The translations under genes were made by a program, and so were the position numbers. 64,000 bases of DNA from CADEFX01 sp963806735. GTDB lineage: Bacteria; Pseudomonadota; Alphaproteobacteria; Rhizobiales; Hyphomicrobiaceae. This document shows, one piece after another, positions 56,819-64,000 of this stretch (the first letter of the stretch is position 1; each line of letters begins with the position of its first letter). The stretch spans positions 37,659 to 101,658 of the forward strand of contig CAWEBE010000039.1 of the NCBI GenBank assembly GCA_963806735.1, given 5' to 3'. Under the pieces are notes generated by a model. That model worked only from the letters and a program-made list of their open reading frames with translations. It had not been told where the DNA came from and searched no databases.

Positions 56819-57193
56819 CTTTTCCGCGTCTCGATGCGCTCGCTGATGGGCGAATGGTACTCTCTTCGATGCCCATCCTTGTAAACGCAGCGCCGCCCCC
56901 ACCTACGCGGGGGTGAGCCACCGGCGCTCAGCCCGGCGTTCCATCTCTTACGGCGACGCGTCGGGCAAACGTCAACAACAATATCCGCCCCCGCGTTATT
57001 GGCCGGCGCTCAGCGTGACTGGCACCGATCGCGATTACACGAGCTCTGCGAATGTCTCGCTAGCAGCAGCGCCAGCTTCCTGAAAGAAAGCCGCCAAGGT
57101 GTGGGACCAGGCGACAATCAACCGGTCCAGTCAGGACTGTTTTTTACGACGGCAAGGCAGAGACTGCGAGCCCAGAAGATCCTGACTCCGAAA
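56819..57193. other. Intergenic with one GC hairpin
   Basis: No gene. At 56896-56919 a CCCCCAC...GGGGGTG hairpin with a GAGCC end resembles a single type I-E CRISPR repeat, but no second copy follows. Confidence 0.4.
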
Positions 57194-58001
57194 TCAGAAA
57201 ACTGGTTCCTCTTGCGCGGCTTCGGCTTCCATCAGGCTGCCCACGATTGCGCGGGCAAGATGCTCCGCCATGCAGCGATGCCCGACGTCATTCATGTGCA
57301 GGTTGTCAGAGGTGAGAAAAAAGGTATCGCCGCGCTCCTTTTGCAGTTCACGCATGGCTTCGAACCGATCAACCAGCAACACTCCTGACTCCTGCGCAAC
57401 CTCGGAAATCGCGGTCACGACTTCTTGGTATATTCGTCTCCACCAGCCTCGAGCCAAACTGGGGATTGACGAGAACGGCATCAATCTTGTTGTCGGCTAG
57501 CCATGCCAGCGTTTTGCGGATGCAGTTCTTGAAAGAATAGATGCTGACGTGACGGAGGGCATCATTAGTGCCGACTTGCCATACGACGAGGTCAGGCTTG
57601 GTCTCCTCCACCTCCTTCTTCATACGATCGGCGGCACCTTGCGCCACTTCGCCCGACATCCCGCGGCCAACGACCTCGAAGTCCGTTCCCTTGAGTGCTC
57701 CTTCAAGGGTGGGTTCGAGACGGGCGACATAGGCCGCCGTCGGCGAGGACGCACCCACGCCGACAGTGGAAGACGAGCCAACTGCCAAGATCTTCACGTG
57801 ACGTTTTCCGCGAAGGGCCCGGCGCACAATTCGTGGCCGGCGGAACAAGTCAGACGTCACGCCCTTGGAGCGGCATTCTGAGACCGGGGTGGAAGGATAA
57901 AGCTTAAGCGGGGCAGCGAGGGCCAGTTCCTGCGGCACCGCGGCAATCGGTGCAATCACCAGCGTAGTCGCAAGTCCCAGCAACCCAATACGAGAATACA
58001 T
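57194..58001 (-). pseudogene. SGNH/GDSL hydrolase, one frameshift
   Basis: A signal peptide (MYSRIGLLGLATTLVIAPIA) is followed by VKILAVGSSSTVGVGASSPT with the G-S-S nucleophile block, AYVARLEPTLEGALKGTDFE, VVGRGMSGEVAQGAADRMKK (the Gly block), DLVVWQVGTNDALRHVSIYS (G-T-N-D, the Asn block). Past LVNPQFGSRLVET, one base near 57434 must be skipped to continue IYQEVVTAISEVAQESGVLL, VDRFEAMRELQK and DNLHMNDVGHRCMAEHLARA, which brings the catalytic D-x-x-H. Restored length is about 268 residues. Family members hydrolyse acyl esters, often on polysaccharides or peptidoglycan. The start overlaps the end of the opgC remnant. Confidence 0.75.
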
Positions 58002-58069
58002 GGAAGCCCGCAGCCCCTGTGATTACCTGACACTTAGGTGATGATTTGTATGTAATGACGTCGGGAAGG

Positions 58070-59252
58070 TCCGTCAACGAAGCAGCTCTAGTCTTGCCTG
58101 AGTTCCTTTGTCGCGACTGTGGGCCACGATATCTTTGCTGCAATACGGAAAAACGAGCCCGTTGCGCACGCAGCCAACGTAATGTCGCTCTCTCGCGTTT
58201 AGCCTCTGCAAACCACCAACCAGTATAGCTCAAGATAGCAAGGCCCAGAATATTCATGGCCGACTGTACGGCCACGCCTGATCCAAATTCCTCGGTGGCC
58301 ACAAACGCTGCGTTGGAGAGGATGATGCCCGCGCAGAACACCGGCAACGAGTGGCTACCGCATTGTATGATCGGCGCCGCCCACGAACTGGCGAGCCATC
58401 GGACTGCTTGAGGAATGAAGGTTGCCGCCACATACGCGAGCGCTGCGATGTGCGCCAGCCGCCAGAGAGACAAGTTCTGCTTGCTCATCGGTGAGATGAA
58501 ATCGGCCGGTAACAAGCGTGCCTCGGAAAGCCCTCTTTCCGGGGATGCTTGTCCACGGGGCGGCGATAAGAAATGCGAATAGAAGATAGGTCGCCGCAAC
58601 CAGAACAGGGCCTGCGAGAACGTTAGAGCCCCTCTGCGTGACAGAGGCTACAACCGCACCCAGGCCAAAAAGGAGCTGCCACGCGAGCGGATTGAACATC
58701 CAGCCCCCGTGTTCGGTGTAGTAGCTTGGGAACTTCCAACCCGCGAACGCCGCCGTCATCCACACGCCAACGGAGACAACGAGCGCCCATCCAACGTGCC
58801 GTCGCAGGAGCCACAGCAGCAACGGGAACCACGTGAGGAGCACAATGTACAGCGGTAGGATATCGAGATAGTGCGGTTGGTACAGCAGCGTCAGCGCCCG
58901 CGAAGAAGCATCCGTGGGCGCTTCGACGAACGGTGCCATGTTCGCGTGAGATAGAGGGGGTCTTTCTCAGGTGCGCCAGCCCGCATAGAACGACGACGCA
59001 CACGATCAGGACAGCAACGTGCGCGAGGTACAAATCGCGGACCCTAAGCATCACTTTGTTCAGGACCGTGCGCCACCCCTCCGATTCCAAAGAGGGATAG
59101 TACGCGAGGAACGCAGCGTATCCAGCTAACGCTACGAATACCTCGGCAGCGTCCGAAAAACCAAACTTGTGGAGAGTGAGCGAGGCGAGGAAGTTGCCCG
59201 GAATGTGGTCGATGAAAATAAACATAAGTGCGAGGCCACGGAAAAAGTCGAC
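58070..59252 (-). pseudogene. opgC: OpgC acyltransferase family protein, broken in three frames
   Basis: The pieces read VDFFRGLALMFIFIDHIPGN, LASLTLHKFGFSDAAEVFVA (start of OpgC), then in another frame YLDILPLYIVLLTWFPLLLW, YTEHGGWMFNPLAWQLLFGL, and in a third FISPMSKQNLSLWRLAHIAA, CGSHSLPVFCAGIILSNAAF. OpgC is a multi-span inner-membrane protein that adds succinyl groups to osmoregulated periplasmic glucans. Shifts lie near 58950 and 58510. The N-terminus has no start codon and joins an exonuclease fragment near 59280, so a recombination event removed it. The 3' end is approximate. Confidence 0.7.
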
Positions 59253-59295
59253 GCCCCGACCACCCCTCGGTCGGCATCCGCCTCAACAACCTGGC

Positions 59296-59412
59296 CTCGC
59301 TCTCGTAGAAGCGCAACAGAAAATTGGCAAAGCCGAGGATGGCACCGGCGCCCTTGTCGCCACTCCGGCGGATGGTCTTCGGCAGTGCGTGATAGGAGCG
59401 ATGCGCGAAGGA
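59296..59412 (-). pseudogene. N-terminal fragment of the 5'-3' exonuclease
   Basis: SFAHRSYHALPKTIRRSGDK, GAGAILGFANFLLRFYESE matches residues near the N-terminus of the complete exonuclease at 51192 with three changes. It begins after the metal Asp and ends at a joint to opgC sequence. A dead fragment. Confidence 0.8.
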
Positions 59413-59419
59413 AATCACG

Positions 59420-59712
59420 CAGCCAGGTCTGCGCGCGCTTCAAAGCCGTGGCATCGTCGATTTCGCCCGCGACGTGACCAAGTCCAAGTCCGGCTGAGCA
59501 AAGTGCGAGCGGTACGTCCGGCCCTAGTTCCGCCGCTCGCCGCGCCAAACGCTCGGTTTCCAACCTCTCGTGCTCACGATCTATCGCCCAACCGCTCACC
59601 TTACGCTGTGAGTAACATCGGGCAGCGAGGCCGTGGGCGGCGGCAAAGTTCGGATCGAGCTCGATTGCCCGATAAAAGAGCTGAAGGGCTTCGCGATTGG
59701 CGTCTCTGGTCC
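59420..59712 (-). pseudogene. Adenylate-cyclase-type TPR region, fragment
   Basis: Minus strand: TRDANREALQLFYRAIELDP, NFAAAHGLAARCYSQRKVSG, WAIDREHERLETERLARRAA, LALCSAGLGLGHVAGEIDDA. This is the TPR part typical of the C-terminal half of class III adenylate/guanylate cyclase-like proteins of rhizobia. No catalytic domain is attached. It stops near 59712, where a piece of the same gene type begins on the opposite strand. Confidence 0.7.
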
Positions 59713-59757
59713 TAGGCGTGCGCTATGTGGTTGAAGGAAGCGTGCGCAGGGCGGCAA
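59712..59757 (+). pseudogene. Cyclase-type fragment in inverted orientation
   Basis: Plus strand: VLGVRYVVEGSVRRA, the conserved segment found before the TPR region of the same cyclase family. In intact genes both parts lie on one strand about 100 residues apart. Here they meet head to head, so an inversion with deletion happened at about 59711. Confidence 0.65.
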
Positions 59758-60009
59758 ATTATGAGCATCCAATAGCTGCCGTACTTGTGCAACGTCGAAC
59801 AAGCTAGTGCTTCGCAGCGCACATGTCCGTCCGACTGCTCAATGATCTTGGCGAGCTCTGCCAGAGGAGCATTAAGATCATTGGTGTGCCCATAGTGCTT
59901 GTGGCCGACCGCGATCACCCCGAGACCCTACACCACCATTACTCAGGCGTACCCAGCTGGGTAATCAGGATGATGTTTGTGAAATTACACGCCCATTTTA
60001 GCCGTAGTG

Positions 60010-60023
60010 CGATTGTACAATCG
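60010..60023. promoter_or_regulatory. Perfect palindrome, probable GntR/HutC operator
   Basis: CGATTGTACAATCG, a 14-bp perfect inverted repeat with the TGTACA core often bound by GntR/HutC-type regulators, 34 bases before the gntR relic start. Likely the autoregulatory site. Confidence 0.5.
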
Positions 60024-60057
60024 TAACTTGCAACCGTGGGACTATGCGGAGGCCATC

Positions 60058-60797
60058 ATGGTGGATACTACCAAGTTTGAGGTTCGACCGCTCTATCTTC
60101 AAGTTCGGGATGCGCTTCTTGCGAAGATAAAGGATGGCAGGTGGAAGCCTGGAGCTCATATGCCCAGCGAGATTGAGCTTTACCGCGAGCTGGGTGTCGG
60201 GCTCGGGACCTTACGCAAGGCGCTAAGCGTTCTGGAAAACCGAACAGCTGATCATCCGCGAACCGGGGCGCGGCACCTTCGTCCAGGGATCACAAGGCTG
60301 GTGACGGAACGCCTAGCGCGCTTCAATCCCGTGCGAGATGCCGACGGCACTCCGATTAGCGGCGAGGTCAGAAATCGGAAAATTAAGCTGGCGATGCCGA
60401 CGAGCGCGGAGCGCGCGGCGCTGCGGTTGGGTGCCGGTCGATCAGATCGTACGCATCCCTAGCGCACCAGATTTCGCGTGACGCACTTCGCTTCGCTTAC
60501 GAGCACGTCTGTGTGCCAGAGCGGTGCTTTCCCGGGCTTACCGGCCGCGCCGACGTCCCTGATGAAATCGAAGAATTGGCGCGGGAATGGAGTGTCTTAG
60601 TAGCGCGCGCCGAAGGCAAGGTGAAGATGGTGCAGGCGCCTACCTGCCGCTGCGGCAGCCCTCTCACTACCTGGGGAAAAGTAGGGTGCTGGCATTCGAA
60701 CGGCTTGTATTCGACACAGACGAGCAGCCGATCGCAGGCCATGACGGCCTATTTCAATCTGCGAGGTCGAATACTTTCTGTCCTCGATATGCGCTGA
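60058..60797 (+). pseudogene. GntR/HutC-type regulator, decayed by several frameshifts
   Basis: From ATG 60058 (GGAGG upstream): PLYLQVRDALLAKIKDGRWK, PGAHMPSEIELYRELGVGLG, TLRKALSVLE, the winged helix of GntR. After a shift EQLIIREPGRGTFVQGSQG, then LVTERLARFNPVRDADGTPI, SGEVRNRKIKLAMPTSAERA and, in other frames, FAYEHVCVPERCFPGLTG and KSRVLAFERLVFDTDEQPIA, which belong to the UTRA ligand-binding domain. At least four shifts break it. Intact relatives are repressors of sugar, amino acid or histidine catabolism. The 3' third is overlapped on the other strand by the XRE gene. Confidence 0.75.
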
Positions 60798-61235
60798 CGT
60801 CCCCAGTGTTCGGCTATATAATCGGTGTTTGGCGGTGGGCAAAAGCGCCGCGGCCATGGCGAGAAAGATGTTGCTGACCTTCAAGGTCGAGCATCCGAAA
60901 CCGGTCCTACGAGAGCGCTGCGCGCGCTCTTCGGTGGTCGCGATCCTGAAAACCGATGGATCGCCGCTCGAAGCAAGCTCGTCCGTATCCTGCAACTCGT
61001 GGAAGCCCTCGTTCGACAAGAATGGCACTGCAGCGCCGAGCAAATTGGCTATCCGGCCGAACAGCGGCGGCGGAATTTGCGCTTCGCCTCTTTCATAATC
61101 GTCGTAGAGGCTCGAGGAACTGTCGAGCGCTCGCGCAAGTTGCTCGACGCTAAAGCCGCGCCGCATGCGTTGCGTTCGAAGCCACTCGCGGAAGAACAAT
61201 TCATTGTCGGGCCGCTGGGCCAAGCCCTTGGTCAT
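60597..61235 (-). CDS. XRE-family helix-turn-helix protein with abnormal C-terminus
   Basis: 212 residues. Residues 1-85 form a typical XRE DNA-binding domain: LFFREWLRTQRMRRGFSVEQ, LARALDSSSSLYDDYERGEA, QIPPPLFGRIANLLGAAVPF. GGAGA precedes the ATG at 61235. From about residue 145 the frame is antisense to the GntR relic and looks non-natural (RRHGLRSAARLCRIQAVRM-like, basic), so the true protein probably ended earlier, near 60880, and lost its stop. Phage-type or element-borne regulators often have this size and domain. Confidence 0.55.
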   Translation of the reverse strand: MTKGLAQRPDNELFFREWLRTQRMRRGFSVEQLARALDSSSSLYDDYERGEAQIPPPLFGRIANLLGAAVPFLSNEGFHELQDTDELASSGDPSVFRIATTEERAQRSRRTGFGCSTLKVSNIFLAMAAALLPTAKHRLYSRTLGTSAHIEDRKYSTSQIEIGRHGLRSAARLCRIQAVRMPAPYFSPGSERAAAAAGRRLHHLHLAFGARY

Positions 61236-61772
61236 GATGCAGTCTCCCTGCGCCACTACCACGCCATCGCGGGCCACCATCTGAGAAGTGACGCAGAACC
61301 AAGGCGGCTGCAAAACCAGTTTGTGTGTGCAAAGTTGGCTGTTGTGTGCCGACGCCCCCGACGCGCGGGCCTCGTCGACCAGCACAAGTCGCTGTTGCGA
61401 TGTGGCATTCCGATGAATGCGTCTGTGGATAATTTGCGCTGTGAGGCCGCGCCTGCAGGATCGCCGACTTTGCACGAGTTCGAACTGTACGTCACCGTAC
61501 CTTTGGCCATAAACGACGTGATCCTATCACCATCTAGTCCAAAGTGTCCGTCGTCAGGTTCTTTGCGAACAGTTGTGCACCCTTGACTGACGAGCCGTAT
61601 GTTCAGGTCGGTTGGCCGAGACGCACGATCCGCACGAACTCTCGCGTATCAACGTCATCGGCTTGAGACGCGACCCGAGTGAAGCGAGAAGATGGCTCGG
61701 TGAGCCAGAGGCCGACGGTAGAATTCCGGCCAGTGATGCGCAGCACTGATCCGGCGGACTACGGACTGAAGC
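61236..61772. other. Intergenic, nothing recognised
   Basis: About 540 bases upstream of the XRE gene and downstream of the Sel1-like gene. No supported gene or structure. Confidence 0.4.
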
Positions 61773-62682
61773 CTATCGTGCACCGAGGCGGCGAAGCCGT
61801 TCTGACGCGTCAACCGCTCCAGGCTCGCGCGCTTTTTCGTACCATTTCCGCGCTGTCTCGATATTCGGCTGCAGACCCACGACTCCCATTTTGGCGAGTT
61901 CTTCCGGATCGTAGGTTGCCGCTAGCGCCACTGCGCTCTGCGCTAACCCGGCCTCGGCGGCGCGCTCAAAGAACTTGCGAGCCGCATAGACGTTGCCACG
62001 CTCGAGCTGCTCGATGCCCTTGGCGTGAAGACCGAGCGACGATCCGCTCGGATGATTGCGGCAGGACGCTTAAGCCAGCACCGGTTGGCGGTATTGCGTG
62101 GCGTGCCGCAGGCAGCGGGGACACGGCGAGCACTGTCTTTGCCTCCGCCAAGATTTCCCCGTCGATGCTCACAAGGCCGATGGCAATAATGTGGTCGCCT
62201 TGCATTCCAACAGGCAAAATAACATCCAATGTGCGCAGTGCGATCTGTGGTACAGCCCACGAGCCCGGCGCGATGGCATGGCCCTCGGACAGGGCCGCCG
62301 CCGGCGGCAACCCGCGAATGCGAATGAAGCTGTCCTTCGGAGCGCGTCCGCGGGCCGACTTGAATCAGAATTGCACGCGGGAAGCCGGCTCCGCTTGAAT
62401 GACTGAGACGACGGTGACGGAGAGGCGTTGCGGTTGCTGCGCTTTGGCGAACCCGAGCACGGATCCGGCGACAATGGTGAAGCTCACGAAACTGGCGAAC
62501 AGGCACGACTTCCAAAGCACGTATACGCGGACCGGCGCACGCAAGGTTTGCGGGCGGTCGCGCTCGTTGGACCAATGGTCTGGCCCGTCCAACAGCATTC
62601 CCCTCCCCCATTTTCGCCAACCGTCTTTTAGGCGGCGAGCGACCCTCAAACCCCCTACTGTCGCTTTTTTTGCTTGCTCCAC
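61773..62682 (-). pseudogene. Membrane-anchored protein with Sel1/TPR-like end, several frameshifts
   Basis: From 62682 the first frame gives a basic start and one membrane helix (VLWKSCLFASFVSFTIVAGS), then RLSVTVVSVIQAEPASRVQF. The next frame gives LPPAAALSEGHAIAPGSWAV, PQIALRTLDVILPVGMQGDH, IIAIGLVSIDGEILAEAKTV. The third gives GIEQLERGNVYAARKFFERA, AEAGLAQSAVALAATYDPEE, LAKMGVVGLQPNIETARKWY, EKAREPGAVDASERLRRLGA before a stop at 61773. The last part is a Sel1-like pair of helices. I recall such proteins next to TAXI-TRAP genes in rhizobia. At least three indels; function unknown. Cotranscribed with the TAXI gene. Confidence 0.65.
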
Positions 62683-62766
62683 TCCAGAAACTGCTGAACA
62701 GAAGCTCCTGCTCGGCAGGATTGCTCGGGGCCGCGCGGGCCGCTTGCGTGCGGGCGAGCGCGGGGT

Positions 62767-63827
62767 CTATTCCGCGCGTGGCCGCAGCTTGTTGAGCATC
62801 TGTTGCGCCGGCGGGAAGCGCGTCCAGCCCGGGATGGTCCCGGCCAAGTTCATCTCTTTCCAGCCAGCCTGGTAGGTCGGGCCTCTGAGTTCTCGAACCG
62901 ATCGAACAAGTACTCTATGAACCGAACGCAGCGGCGGTATCGGTCTGTGTCGGGCCGCCAGTTGTAGACGGCGAGAAGGGCGGGAACGGAGATGGTCTGG
63001 ATGGTTTCGCCTTGCTGGATGAGATTGGGATAGTCGGCCGCCGTCAGCTCGGCCGGAACGTAATAGTCCGAGAATTTGTCGGTGAACTCCACAGGTAGAA
63101 AATGGAAACCGGGTTCCGGCTTGAATTTGGCAAAGAGATCGTTGGGCTTGCCGACAACGTGCACGACAGCGGCGATTTCACCCTTGCGCATGCTCTCGAG
63201 CGCGATGGAATTGTTCTGAAACAGTCGCTCGACTTTAACCCCCAAACGATCAAAGACAATGCCGCCTGTGTAGTTAGCTGCGCTGCCTACGGTGTTGAAG
63301 TTGACCTTCTTGCCGACCAAGTCTTGGATGGTCTTGATCTCCTGCCGGGCGTAAATGTGAACCTCACCCTGGAACATTGGAATGACGTAGTTGACACGAG
63401 TTTCGATGCCGGGGATTTTCTCGACGCTCTTGAAGTGATCCAGCACGTCGGAATATGTGATCGCAAAGTCGACGCCCTTGAGATAGATAAGATCGGTGAC
63501 GTTGCCCACCGCGCCATAACTGATGATCGGCAGCACGCGCAGGTTTTCGCTGTCGTCCAGCGCTTTGCCAAGGTCGGCCGCATAGCGCACAAACGTGCCC
63601 TCAAGCAATCCACCAGCGAGGCCTACTGTCCAATTGTTGATCCGGGCCGCCTTGGCAGCCTCTTCCTCACTCACGGGCTTGTTGGGAATTGGTTGGGCAC
63701 GTCGCGGGGCGGGCGCGATCGCCTGCGCGAGAACCAGCAATTCTGATACGGTCTGCGCGGGCGCCGGCGTTGCAGATGGCAGGCAGACAGCGGCACAGTA
63801 GCAGAGTGCGATTGCGATGCGCGCCAA
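62767..63827 (-). pseudogene. TAXI family TRAP transporter solute-binding protein, frameshift near the C-terminus
   Basis: From a TTG at 63827 (AGGGAGG upstream) the frame has a signal peptide (MARIAIALCYCAAVCLPSAT) and the TAXI binding-protein core: NWTVGLAGGLLEGTFVRYAA, RVLPIISYGAVGNVTDLIYL, VDFAITYSDVLDHFKSVEKI, LVGKKVNFNTVGSAANYTGG, IALESMRKGEIAAVVHVVGK. Near 62882 the frame shifts; the expected end GPTYQAGWKEMNLAGTIPGW, TRFPPAQQMLNKLRPRAE lies in another frame and stops at 62767. As read, the protein would end at 62850 with an odd tail, so most of it is intact. TAXI proteins bind small organic ligands in the periplasm. No TRAP membrane subunit is seen in the window. Confidence 0.8.
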
Positions 63828-64000
63828 CCCTAGCCTCCCTTTGTTTGAGCCGTGCTGTTGAAGGGAGCGCGGTAGGTTAGTTGGCGAGTGCGCTCTTAGG
63901 CTAAGCGCTTCCCCCTTTTTTTTTACTCCCCAGCATGAAAGTCTGGCGACAGACCAAGTTCATTTGATGGCAGAGTTGAGGCAGTAGGCGCCGCAGCGGT
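63828..64000. other. Upstream region of the TAXI gene, window edge
   Basis: Holds a poly-pyrimidine run (CCCCC and then ten T at about 63911-63925) after a weak GCGCT...AGCGC stem, possibly a plus-strand terminator. No gene. Confidence 0.35.

Noticed and set aside
56896..56919. GC hairpin resembling a type I-E CRISPR repeat
   Set aside because: Only one copy; no spacing pattern, no second repeat and no cas gene in the window.

Overview
The window looks like chromosome from a high-GC alphaproteobacterium, most likely of the Hyphomicrobiales (Bradyrhizobium/Xanthobacteraceae type). Three things point there: the protein families (DUF992, DUF3309, DUF6894, DUF892/YciE, CsbD, multiple ATP-dependent ligases with Ku, a phasin-like protein, OpgC, TAXI-TRAP), strong GGAGG-type ribosome binding sites, and many promoters of the alphaproteobacterial general-stress sigma factor EcfG (GGAAC, 16-17 bases, CGTT). 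No ribosomal, phage-head or plasmid genes are visible.

Layout. Positions 1-9.5 kb hold a partial glutathione S-transferase, small membrane and exported stress proteins, GlsB, YihY proteins, an Acb2/Tad1-like protein and gene relics. Positions 9.6-21.5 kb hold a dense stress block: ATP-grasp ligase, two ferritin-like YciE proteins, a long AI-2E transporter, CsbD, a DUF883-like anchor, a FAD/Rieske oxidoreductase, SodC, and a zinc alcohol dehydrogenase with an SDR. Positions 21.5-26.2 kb hold a hydrolase, an MFS carrier, an MddA-like methyltransferase and YidB. Positions 26.5-34 kb are accessory: an IS3 relic, a NarL-type regulator and DUF1254 protein between 22-bp direct repeats, two HxlR-type divergons sharing one control region, and fragments of quinone oxidoreductase and PaaE. 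Positions 34-39.4 kb carry an SH3 protein, a DUF533 (TerB-like) protein and a converging three-gene operon (TelA-like, DUF6384, coiled coil). Positions 40-55.7 kb are a DNA repair and PHB region: phasin-like protein, PHB depolymerase, RHH regulator, YihY, Ku, LigD, a LigC-like ligase, GreA-like factor, RNase HII, AlkB-like dioxygenase, a third ligase, a 5'-3' exonuclease, a phosphoesterase, 3-methyladenine glycosylase and MOSC. At 55.8 kb the 3' part of a tRNA-Pro(CGG) gene lies alone, like an attachment-site scar. Beyond it (55.8-62.7 kb) the DNA is mostly broken genes: SGNH hydrolase, OpgC, cyclase and exonuclease fragments, a GntR regulator and a Sel1-like protein. A TAXI-TRAP binding protein closes the window.

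How it works together. Eighteen promoter-like matches to the EcfG consensus or near-consensus sit upstream of genes on both strands. They tie the ferritin-like, membrane, redox, repair and TelA/DUF533 genes into one probable general-stress regulon. Ku diverges from LigD, and the LigD side has a textbook EcfG promoter. Many genes that otherwise look complete carry a single frameshift, often an extra base. Either the assembly has indel errors or this is a decaying region, and the sequence alone cannot decide. Several genes also have partial copies elsewhere in the window (YihY, exonuclease, GreA), showing repeated duplication and deletion.
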